NCBI GenBank assembly: GCA_964497975.1
Contig: CAZCFO010000001.1
Location: 248,001 to 312,000 of the forward strand
Reading direction: 5' to 3'
DNA length: 64,000 nucleotides
Source of the DNA: JABFSS01 sp964497975
GTDB lineage: Bacteria > Patescibacteriota > Gracilibacteria > Peribacterales > Peribacteraceae
Shown one piece after another: positions 24,670 to 31,592 of the stretch (its first letter is position 1; every line of letters starts with the position of its first letter). The notes under the pieces were generated by a model. It was not told where the DNA came from. It ran no database searches and saw only the letters and a program-made list of their open reading frames with translations. The translations under genes were made by a program, and so were the position numbers.

Positions 24670-24921
24670 TTACAGTGTGCCAATACCAATCTCAAAGCCG
24701 TCTTCCAACCCTCCCCAGAAAAAGTCGAGCCAATCCTTGCTGAAGTGGTCGGGGCAGACATTTCCGATAACTTTGAAAGTTTCATCCTTGTTCTTGAAAT
24801 GCAGATCGAGTGTGCCTTTTGAGTTCTCAAATATTTTTACGCAGATCTGTGAGAGCACTACAGGTGCATCTTCACGATCCCATTTTTGAGGCCGATATTG
24901 GACGGTTTCGATGTGACGCAT
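24670..24921 (-). CDS. Hypothetical protein of the mobile element
   Basis: An 83-residue protein, predicted alpha/beta, with no recognised motif (contains VCPDHFSKDWLDFFWGG). It is the first gene after the GTAAC repeat region and is probably co-transcribed with the 98-residue gene downstream. No Shine-Dalgarno site precedes it; the sequence before the ATG is pyrimidine-rich. Confidence 0.5.
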   Translation of the reverse strand: MRHIETVQYRPQKWDREDAPVVLSQICVKIFENSKGTLDLHFKNKDETFKVIGNVCPDHFSKDWLDFFWGGLEDGFEIGIGTL

Positions 24922-24970
24922 GTCTCAGGAGGGGGAGGAAAATAAATTCTTGACTGTACGATGGGTGGAA

Positions 24971-25140
24971 CCTGTTACTTCTGTTACCAATTGGTTTTTT
25001 GCTCATTCTCTTGCGGCAAGTTTGGTAACAGACTTCGTGTTACTTCGAGTGCTGATTGCTACAGCGGTAACACATCGTTAGTTACCGACTTTATGGCTTA
25101 GGGAGGCTCCTCTCCCTCTGTGGTAACAGGCGTAACAGGC
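24971..25140. repeat. GTAAC repeat cluster (candidate origin or operator)
   Basis: Eight copies of a GTAAC/GTTAC core lie within 170 bp, on both strands (near 24973, 24982, 25025, 25039, 25066, 25081, 25123, 25133). Two form a perfect 11-bp inverted repeat: TCTGTTACCAA (24980-24990) and TTGGTAACAGA (25022-25032). The last two lie inside the 3' end of the primase-helicase gene. Confidence 0.65.
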
Positions 25141-27203
25141 TCAGGGGAAATGAGTGACGTGGAATAGCGTTTCGCTGCTTCCTGTACAGATGACATCTTT
25201 ATTTCGTAGCAGCGTTTCTTTTTCCCCTCGATGTGCTTGGTCTTCGACTGACCTTTGCAAAGCCCCAATCGTTTCAGTTTTTCATTTAACCATCGACCCC
25301 TCCGCCCTTTGTTCTTCTCCTCTGCAAGCCATGAAAATTCTTCATCGTGCACAATCAACGCTTCATAAATGTCCGCAACCGGCAGGATTGCGTTCTCGCC
25401 TCCTTCCAGCATGGCATGGAGGCAGAGAAGTATTTTTTGCGTGTCACTATCCGCATCCTCAGAACGTCGCACGTCCCGAACCTCTTTCGCCAAGGCCAGA
25501 ATAGTGTCAATGAGTGGTTGGCTTCCCGTTGCCTTCGCTATGGTCAACAGAGGCCGCCACAGCTCAGCTTCGCGCCCGATGACGTCTGTGACCTGCAACG
25601 AGCGGCGTGCTTCCTCCACTGCTGTGTACGAGCAGAGGGCAGCGGGGTAGAGCAGCGCACGGAGATCACTCCATTCACTAGACTCTATCTCGACCTCTTT
25701 GTTCAGGAGTACATCGTTCGTGCTCCGCAACATCACGATCTGAATACAGCGTGACGCAAGCGCTTGCTCTAGTCGTTCAATGCCCCCAAGCGCCTTTGGG
25801 GAGTACGGATCGTACTTCACGAGCTCGAACTGCCCTTTTTTCTTCCCCGGCTCGCATTTGAGCACCAGTGCTCCTCGCTTGTAGCCGTTCCGTAGAACAT
25901 CCTGTAAGGAGCGTGAGTGGTCATCCTGTGCGTTCCATAAGTGCTCTACTTCATCGAGACAGCATGTCGTTCCGTTCGCATGAACGAGCCGGATGACAGA
26001 AGCGGGTGAGGACGTACTAGTCAGCAGCTCCCCGTTGAACGAGAGCAGCGCGAGCATTTGAAGCACTTTCGTCTTCCCGCTCTGATACTCTCCGGTGATA
26101 TGGAGATATGGAAAAGCTGGAAAGAGCCGAAAGTAGTATGTTGCGATGACCCAGAGCGACAAACAATCGAAATGGCGTTCGTCTGACAGCTCTACATATT
26201 CCCGCAGTTTTACACCTATAAAATTATGAAGATCGGCCAAGGAGAACACGTCGGCCCCCTGCAAGAACATAGACAACTGACGTTGATCCCAACGCCCTTG
26301 CATCCCCTCAGGGGGCAATCTCGATGCGATCAAGCCCCTTCTTGATAATTCCTCGGCGGTGCAGGGAAAGCACTCTTTCTTGGAAGAAACGATATAGTTT
26401 TTAGACTCCTGTCCCTGTTGTACAGACACAGTGAAATATGCCACTCCATTATGGAAAGCCTGTACGGGGAAGATTCTCTGCTGCTTCGCATCTTTTTCTA
26501 ATGTCGAATAGAAATCATCCTCAGGATCAACCATCGGCTCGTATGGCTGTATGAGCTTCAATAAATTGGTAACAGAGTCCTTGCCCCCATCGACTATAAA
26601 ATCTGTCACGTCTCCTGCTTCTTTGAAGCCTTGCGGCCAGACAATCTTTTGAATATCTAACTCTGGCATGTTGGCGTGCAATATCTTGCAGACCTTCTCG
26701 CCTTCCTTTTTCCCTGTGCGATCATTGTCGTACATAACGACGATCTTTTTGATCTTGTGTCTGATGAAAAATTCACACCATTCAGCCCTAAATGTCTGTG
26801 CTCCACCTGTCCCAGTGAACGCATGTAGCCCGTGGGAGCGCATGGTCACCGTGTCCGCTTCACCTTCACACAAATAAATAGTGTCACCCGCCGCGTACCG
26901 CAGATACTGCAACGGGAACAATGTTGCTGGCGGCCCCTTGGGGACAACTCTGTATGGCTGCTGATTTTCTGGGTGCTTGGGTGGCCTTTTCATTTTCTTA
27001 AAAAGGCAATTTCCTTTTTCATCGCATACCGGAAATGAAATCCAGTCTTCCTCTCCTATCTGCACATAGCCCAACGACAGTTGTTCGATCTGCTCCATAC
27101 CGAAAAGCCGATCATTCCTCAGATGCGTGAGGATGCCATGCGGATCATGCAAGAGTGCCTCATGCTCTGCGACAATGCTTCCGTCGGTTTGGTCTGTTCT
27201 CAT
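25098..27203 (-). CDS. TOPRIM primase-helicase of the mobile element
   Basis: A 701-residue replication protein. A TOPRIM domain at about 110-200 has the acidic motifs LCEGEADTVTM and MYDNDRTG. An AAA-type ATPase lies at about 370-480 with Walker A GEYQSGKTKVL and Walker B TCCLDEVEHL, similar to plasmid and phage DUF3631-like helicases. A winged-helix-like C-terminus follows. A primase zinc-binding N-terminus is missing here but sits on the preceding small gene, whose stop overlaps this ATG (27200-27203). Together they form a split primase that may replicate the excised circle. Confidence 0.85.
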   Translation of the reverse strand: MRTDQTDGSIVAEHEALLHDPHGILTHLRNDRLFGMEQIEQLSLGYVQIGEEDWISFPVCDEKGNCLFKKMKRPPKHPENQQPYRVVPKGPPATLFPLQYLRYAAGDTIYLCEGEADTVTMRSHGLHAFTGTGGAQTFRAEWCEFFIRHKIKKIVVMYDNDRTGKKEGEKVCKILHANMPELDIQKIVWPQGFKEAGDVTDFIVDGGKDSVTNLLKLIQPYEPMVDPEDDFYSTLEKDAKQQRIFPVQAFHNGVAYFTVSVQQGQESKNYIVSSKKECFPCTAEELSRRGLIASRLPPEGMQGRWDQRQLSMFLQGADVFSLADLHNFIGVKLREYVELSDERHFDCLSLWVIATYYFRLFPAFPYLHITGEYQSGKTKVLQMLALLSFNGELLTSTSSPASVIRLVHANGTTCCLDEVEHLWNAQDDHSRSLQDVLRNGYKRGALVLKCEPGKKKGQFELVKYDPYSPKALGGIERLEQALASRCIQIVMLRSTNDVLLNKEVEIESSEWSDLRALLYPAALCSYTAVEEARRSLQVTDVIGREAELWRPLLTIAKATGSQPLIDTILALAKEVRDVRRSEDADSDTQKILLCLHAMLEGGENAILPVADIYEALIVHDEEFSWLAEEKNKGRRGRWLNEKLKRLGLCKGQSKTKHIEGKKKRCYEIKMSSVQEAAKRYSTSLISPEPVTPVTTEGEEPP

Positions 27204-27484
27204 GGCAAAAGAGGAGAAAGGAACTCGGCAGCATCGCTCAATGTGCAGCCACGAACATGCATTACGAGATCAATGGGCGATCCCTGTGAAACGCCCCCTT
27301 GTTCCTTCCCAGAAAATCGTTTCCAAGTATTCGTCTTCTCGAAGATGACGAGCGACGTGACCTGATCGGCTTCGCGCATGGCATAGGTGCCATAGCCCGT
27401 CTTCTTCAGTTTCATGCCCAACAACTCCGCGACGTGGAGGATGGAGATGTCCCGTAAAGTGTCGAAATTGATACTCATATACAT
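27200..27484 (-). CDS. CHC2-like primase N-terminal module without zinc cysteines
   Basis: A 94-residue protein resembling the N-terminal zinc-finger domain of DnaG-type primases (ISILHVAELLGMKLKKTG, then FSGKEQGGVSQGSPIDLVMHVRGCTLSDAAEFL). The CHC2 zinc ligands are not conserved, as in many phage primases that have lost the metal. It is translationally coupled to the TOPRIM-helicase gene by an ATGA overlap, so the two polypeptides probably work as one primase. An ATG two codons later (27478) is an alternative start. Confidence 0.7.
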   Translation of the reverse strand: MYMSINFDTLRDISILHVAELLGMKLKKTGYGTYAMREADQVTSLVIFEKTNTWKRFSGKEQGGVSQGSPIDLVMHVRGCTLSDAAEFLSPLLP

Positions 27485-27504
27485 AATGGAGAAATGGCTG
27501 GCGG

Positions 27505-27648
27505 TTACATGGATTTCTTGAAGATGAGATACATTCCCTGCGCGAACTCCGTAGCCTGTTGCCGCGCCTCGTCGGGAGTGAGGTCGATGCCGTATTCCTC
27601 CTTTACGAGCACGGCGAACTCGGCCACTTCTGTGTCCGTGAGGTTCAT
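27505..27648 (-). CDS. Small plasmid/phage-type protein
   Basis: A 47-residue protein (MNLTDTEVAEFAVLVKEEYG, then LTPDEARQQATEFAQGMYLIF). This helical pattern is common in small proteins beside replication genes of plasmids and phages; function unknown. The start overlaps the previous stop (ATGA at 27645-27648), which decides ATG 27648 over upstream possibilities. Confidence 0.6.
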   Translation of the reverse strand: MNLTDTEVAEFAVLVKEEYGIDLTPDEARQQATEFAQGMYLIFKKSM

Positions 27649-27896
27649 GAGGATTGTCCGTAAATGCGTTGTTTCAGGAGTTTCTGATGCGTGAAAAGCT
27701 GGATTGCTGACAACTGCAATGTGCCATCCCAATAGGTACGAATGACTTCCTCGATACCTTCCTTCACTTCAAAACGAAAGATGACCCTGCGAGGATTGCT
27801 TCGCTCAATCCTATTAATCCGGTATCCGGCGCAGCACAATGCTGCTGCAAGTCCGAGGTCTGTGGTTGTAGGCTCATGCAAATAAAACATGAGCAC
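27645..27896 (-). CDS. DUF5659-like small protein
   Basis: An 83-residue protein with the pattern DLGLAAALCCAGY, then RRVIFRFE, YWDGTLQLSAIQLF and KLLKQRIYG, typical of a small family (DUF5659-like) found on mobile elements next to the EFA-LVKEEYG protein that follows here. Role unknown, probably linked to replication or element maintenance. ATG 27890 is an equally good start. Confidence 0.6.
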   Translation of the reverse strand: MLMFYLHEPTTTDLGLAAALCCAGYRINRIERSNPRRVIFRFEVKEGIEEVIRTYWDGTLQLSAIQLFTHQKLLKQRIYGQSS

Positions 27897-27928
27897 TTTG
27901 TAGATTCCTGATTTTTTCAGGACAAAAA

Positions 27929-29083
27929 CTAAGTTTTTTCAGATTTCAGGAATAGATATTTGTCATCTCTCTCGAACCAAGAGTCCACTGTTTCGCGTGT
28001 TTCTCCACTGACGTTCTGCAATTTTTGGATCAACCCCTCATAAATCTTATCGAGATTTGCCTTACCTCTAGCGGGTGACTCTTCTTCGAGGTAGCGAATA
28101 ATGTCCTGCCGCAGCAGCTTCTTACCGATGTTGCTGAGTAAGTACTGCCACAGAGGATACAATCGTCCTTCATTAAATCGTTCTTGTAGGTTGGGGCTCT
28201 GAGTGTTCCATATCATCATCTTTTCTGTCCTGAGATTATGAAAATCCGTCCCACCTTTTTGGGCGGGAAGACCTGATAATTTCACGCTAAAGCGAAGATT
28301 GGATTCACCATCTACTGCAATCGTTTCAAGTGTTACACAGCCTTCCATCATCAATGCAAATAAGGTTTCTATGGGGTGGTCACAGCCCCATGCTGAGTAA
28401 TGACTTACGATGTCCTCCGACGTAATCCATACTGTGGCGTAAGACGCAAAGCGATCTAATAACACCATCATTCTTTTTCGATTCTCTGCCCATTTCATGG
28501 CGTTTGTTGCCCATCTTATGCGGTCACCCTTGAAAGCAGAGAGATAGGTACGCAGTTCGCCTTCCAAAACACTATTAACCGTCTCTGAATCAGCCTGAAA
28601 GTTGATATGGAAAGGATGTTCAAATCCAGCGGCGGCAGCCATGAATGTTTCAAATGTGCCCAATGCTTTTCTGCGTTCTGTAAGCAGGAGGGAGATGATG
28701 GAAGCACCTTCTGGCAGAGTCGTTTCGACGGGCTGTCCTTTCAGGATTTTACTAAGGATGCCTCTGTCTTTTGATTCACCCGTCTTTAACCGTTTCTGCA
28801 TCCCCGCTGTTTTTCGATAGAAGTCTGCTTCCTTTTTGGTAAGGCTGAGCACGCATGGCAACGTCGCCACATTATGCTTCTGAAGCATCGTCACGATGTC
28901 AGAGATAGGAGGAGTGAGCGTTCTCTCTATGCCCTCTTGCTGGTCTGTTTCATGGAAAGCAATAGTTCCCCAAAGAATGGCAGTCAGTAAATCATCATCA
29001 ATTTCATTTTTCAGCGACAAAGTGATCGCGTGCATGGCGACCAGTGTGTCTAGGTTGAGAGGTTGCACATATTTCATACTCAT
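27929..29083 (-). CDS. Hypothetical protein of the mobile element
   Basis: A 384-residue, mostly helical soluble protein without a recognised family. It begins MSMKYVQPLNLDTLVAMHAI and ends in a Lys/Glu-rich tail. The C-terminal ~120 residues (from QSPNLQERFNEGRLYPLWQYL) read like a winged-helix or replication-initiator-type region, but this is weak. It precedes the small-protein and primase genes on the same strand, so a role in replication or its control is plausible. Confidence 0.6.
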   Translation of the reverse strand: MSMKYVQPLNLDTLVAMHAITLSLKNEIDDDLLTAILWGTIAFHETDQQEGIERTLTPPISDIVTMLQKHNVATLPCVLSLTKKEADFYRKTAGMQKRLKTGESKDRGILSKILKGQPVETTLPEGASIISLLLTERRKALGTFETFMAAAAGFEHPFHINFQADSETVNSVLEGELRTYLSAFKGDRIRWATNAMKWAENRKRMMVLLDRFASYATVWITSEDIVSHYSAWGCDHPIETLFALMMEGCVTLETIAVDGESNLRFSVKLSGLPAQKGGTDFHNLRTEKMMIWNTQSPNLQERFNEGRLYPLWQYLLSNIGKKLLRQDIIRYLEEESPARGKANLDKIYEGLIQKLQNVSGETRETVDSWFERDDKYLFLKSEKT

Positions 29084-29180
29084 GTGTTCCTATTCTACCG
29101 AGGGTGGGTTTCCGTGGGTACGGAAGATTCATCTTGAATGGATGTAATGGTAGTTAGTTCCAATGAAACGACGGCAATTT

Positions 29181-29211
29181 CAAAGAGGATTCGATAGGTA
29201 AGAAGTATCCT
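29181..29211. other. Inverted repeat before the 384-residue gene
   Basis: GAGGAT and ATCCTC flank a 19-bp centre in the 134-nt gap between the tyrosine recombinase stop and the 29083 start. It may be a weak terminator for the recombinase transcript or an operator. Confidence 0.35.
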
Positions 29212-29217
29212 CGAACC

Positions 29218-30126
29218 CTACGCGAGGGAGATTGGATTGTGATCGACGCCGTGATCCTTCAACGAGTCGAGGGATGAAAGGTATCTCATCGTGATTTTCG
29301 GGTCAGCATGGCGCAGGAGTCGCTGCACCTTCACCAAATCCGCACCCCCGATGGAGAGAGTGAGGACGGCACAGGAGTGCCGCAGAGAATGGCAGGAGAG
29401 GTTGGGCTTCTTGATGCCAGCCAGAGCCAAATAGTGCTTTACGCGTGCTTGAATCGTCTTCGGGCTGATGCGCCCCTTTGCCAGATTGCCGATAGAGAGA
29501 AATAGAGGCTCATCTGGCAACGCCGCTGTACGAGCCGAAGCGTAGTCCTGAATTGCAGCGTATACGTCCTCCCTAAGTTTTGTGTCCGCGATACGCCCAC
29601 CCTTGCCTCTGACACGGAGCACTGTGTAGCCATCTACAAAATGAATGTCGCCGATATTTGCCCGACTCACCTCAATCGAACGGAGGCCATTGACCAGCAG
29701 GAGGCCAATGATCGCCTTATCCCTTTTGCCGAGCGTCGAATCTGTCTCGATAACCGATAGCAGCCGCATGGCCTCCTGCAAACTGAGGACTGCCCTCGTG
29801 CTCTCGTCGCTCACTTTTGGCAGCTTCACACATACAGCGGGGTTGGGCACGTTGAGCGTCATGCTCAGGAATTTGTAGAAGCTCCTCACAACCGCAAGGC
29901 GCTTGTGAATTGTGGCTGGCTTCAGCCCCTTCGCCTCCATCATCTCCTTGTAATTGATAATGTCTGCGGGCGTGACGGCGAGCGCGGCTTTGCCAACGAA
30001 CCGAACGAACGCCGCAAGGTCGTTTCGATAGTCGATTCGTGTCTTCTCTGCGATCTGATTTTTGAGAAACGCCAATGACTCGCTCCAAATTGCAGGAACG
30101 GCCTGTGGTGCAACAATGATGTCCAT
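29218..30126 (-). CDS. Tyrosine recombinase (XerC/D-like)
   Basis: A 302-residue recombinase. The N-terminal SAM-like core-binding domain (about 10-95; LAFLKNQIAEKTRIDYRNDL) and the catalytic domain carry the full set of residues: Arg in NGLRSIEVSR, Lys in RGKGGR, His-x-x-Arg in CHSLRHSCA, His in LLRHADP and Tyr in TMRYLSS. It may resolve element multimers or be a second integrase. It begins 3 nt after the stop of the DUF488 gene, with which it is coupled. Confidence 0.92.
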   Translation of the reverse strand: MDIIVAPQAVPAIWSESLAFLKNQIAEKTRIDYRNDLAAFVRFVGKAALAVTPADIINYKEMMEAKGLKPATIHKRLAVVRSFYKFLSMTLNVPNPAVCVKLPKVSDESTRAVLSLQEAMRLLSVIETDSTLGKRDKAIIGLLLVNGLRSIEVSRANIGDIHFVDGYTVLRVRGKGGRIADTKLREDVYAAIQDYASARTAALPDEPLFLSIGNLAKGRISPKTIQARVKHYLALAGIKKPNLSCHSLRHSCAVLTLSIGGADLVKVQRLLRHADPKITMRYLSSLDSLKDHGVDHNPISLA

Positions 30127-30129
30127 ATT

Positions 30130-30498
30130 CTAGATGTGAACGACTTTCACTCGCCGCTCCTCCAGCGCTGGTTCGATCTTCGTGTGTCTGTGGCAATTTT
30201 TGTGATCTTTTTCCGAGCAGACAATGCAGACTGTGTACTGCTTGGAGAATCGAACCAACGCCTCGATTGCGTCCTCGAAACGGTCAAAACTGATGCTCTT
30301 ATCCAAGCCGCCAAGCGCTGGCATCCAAATATATTGGATGGGCAGATGTTCCTCGAAATATCGCTTGTTGAAATGGGGTACCCAACGGCTGTACGGCTTA
30401 CTTCGTACATCAACGAGGAGCGTGATCTGGTTGTCTGTGAGGAGCCGTGTGAACTCCTCGAAAGAGCGGGAACTATGTCCCACGGAGTAGAGCTTCAT
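30130..30498 (-). CDS. DUF488 family protein
   Basis: A 122-residue protein with the DUF488 marks: SVGHSSRSFEEFTRLL, LVDVRSKPYSRW, F-NKRYFEEHL and the C-terminal VCSEKDHKNCHRH motif with Cys/His. Members are often found in defence or mobile contexts, and their biochemistry is unclear. It is upstream of and nearly overlaps the tyrosine recombinase gene. Confidence 0.85.
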   Translation of the reverse strand: MKLYSVGHSSRSFEEFTRLLTDNQITLLVDVRSKPYSRWVPHFNKRYFEEHLPIQYIWMPALGGLDKSISFDRFEDAIEALVRFSKQYTVCIVCSEKDHKNCHRHTKIEPALEERRVKVVHI

Positions 30499-30598
30499 AT
30501 TGGAAGGTATTGAAGATGTAAGAGGTCTGTTTTGATCTTAGTCCGACACGACTACGGAGCAAGGAACGTGGCTTCAGTACGAGCAAAACGTCCAGTCT

Positions 30599-30745
30599 TT
30601 ACTGCTTATCCTTCTGCTTTTTGTGGATGACGAGCTTGCCATTCTCTATGTGTGCCTTGCCTTCGCGCACAAGCCGCCGCGCAATGCCTTCGAGGATGCT
30701 GAAATATTCCCTGTATGTCCTGAGTTGTTCGGGAGTGAACGTCAT
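30599..30745 (-). CDS. Small hypothetical protein
   Basis: A 48-residue basic helical protein (MTFTPEQLRTYREYFSILEG, ending in KKQKDKQ). Its start overlaps the stop of the zinc-ribbon membrane protein gene (ATGA at 30742-30745), which is the main support for it. A DNA-binding accessory role is possible; nothing is recognised. Confidence 0.5.
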   Translation of the reverse strand: MTFTPEQLRTYREYFSILEGIARRLVREGKAHIENGKLVIHKKQKDKQ

Positions 30746-31170
30746 TTTGCGAGGGGTATGAGCCTTCCTTTGACCGAGGGGCAACGCTGTTTGCAGTAGC
30801 GGCATTTCACGACCTTTCGGTAGAGCGGGAAATAGAGCTTCTGGCCACAATGGGGACAAATGCCCTCCGCAAACATGATGGCCAATATCGGACTCAGGAA
30901 GAAGCCGAGAAATCCCATGACCATTAGTGGGATTCCAGCAATCGCGCCGATACCAGTGAGAGTAAGGGCAAAGCCACCTCCAAACATTGTGATAGCGGAA
31001 ATGGCTGCCAGCGGCAGAGCTTTCCAGTACGGGAGCCGACGCACAGTCTTCTCATTGCTGGATGCTTTAGGTGTTGTTGCAGCATCTAATCGTTCTCCGC
31101 AGTGTTTGCATTTGATTGCGGTTGAATTGATCTCTTCGGCGCAGAAGGGGCATTGCTTTGTATCGGGCAT
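30742..31170 (-). CDS. Zinc-ribbon membrane protein
   Basis: A 142-residue protein. An N-terminal zinc ribbon (CPFCAEEINSTAIKCKHCG) precedes two membrane helices at about 50-100, and a second C-terminal zinc ribbon (CPHCGQKLYFPLYRKVVKCRYC) follows. Each ribbon has four Cys ligands. Such proteins are common in bacteria, but no function is established. It is transcribed away from the excisionase-like gene. Confidence 0.75.
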   Translation of the reverse strand: MPDTKQCPFCAEEINSTAIKCKHCGERLDAATTPKASSNEKTVRRLPYWKALPLAAISAITMFGGGFALTLTGIGAIAGIPLMVMGFLGFFLSPILAIMFAEGICPHCGQKLYFPLYRKVVKCRYCKQRCPSVKGRLIPLAK

Positions 31171-31211
31171 ATTGTGGGGTGAGGTTTAGAAGAAAGAATA
31201 CCAATGAGTTA

Positions 31212-31256
31212 CTTATAAGCAAGTGCCTTACAAGGAACTGACTTAGAAGCAACAGA
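31212..31256. repeat. Three 15-bp direct repeats upstream of the excisionase-like gene
   Basis: CTTATAAGCAAGTGC, CTTACAAGGAACTGA and CTTAGAAGCAACAGA follow each other without gaps (31212-31226, 31227-31241, 31242-31256). Consensus CTTANAAGSAA. They end 40 bp before the ATG of the helix-turn-helix protein, in the divergent promoter region. Confidence 0.75.
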
Positions 31257-31295
31257 ATCAATAAAGTGAAAGGTCAAGCCTTTCCCCCTATTGCT

Positions 31296-31508
31296 ATGCC
31301 TCAATTACCCAAGCTCATGAGCATGAAAGATGTCATGCGGGAACTCCGTGTCTCACGTCAGCGCATCTATGCATTTATCGAACAAGGGAAGCTCAATCCG
31401 CAGGATACTGCTGCGGGAAAGATCTTCTCGGAAAGTGAAGTACTGGCCTTCAAAAAGGAACGAGAAAAAAGACTGAAAGAGAGAACAAAGCGTCTTGAAA
31501 AGCGATGA
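31296..31508 (+). CDS. Excisionase-like helix-turn-helix protein
   Basis: A 70-residue MerR/Xis-type winged helix: SMKDVMRELRVSRQRIYAFIEQGKL followed by IFSESEVLAFKKERE and a Lys/Arg/Glu coiled tail. Excisionases bind tandem direct repeats and bend DNA to steer integrase. The three 15-bp repeats directly upstream are natural candidates for its sites and suggest autoregulation. It may alternatively be a simple regulator of the restriction operon that follows. Confidence 0.75.
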   Translation: MPQLPKLMSMKDVMRELRVSRQRIYAFIEQGKLNPQDTAAGKIFSESEVLAFKKEREKRLKERTKRLEKR

Positions 31509-31592
31509 TTCCGTTAGGAGAAGTGAGCTTCGTTTTGTGCCAATACTAACGTACAATCACCTCCAAAAGTCCCTCTAAGCCCGCCCCCCAAT

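Noticed and set aside
24355..24921. Anti-restriction or anti-CRISPR identity for the two small acidic element proteins
   Set aside because: Only composition and location support it; no family motif.
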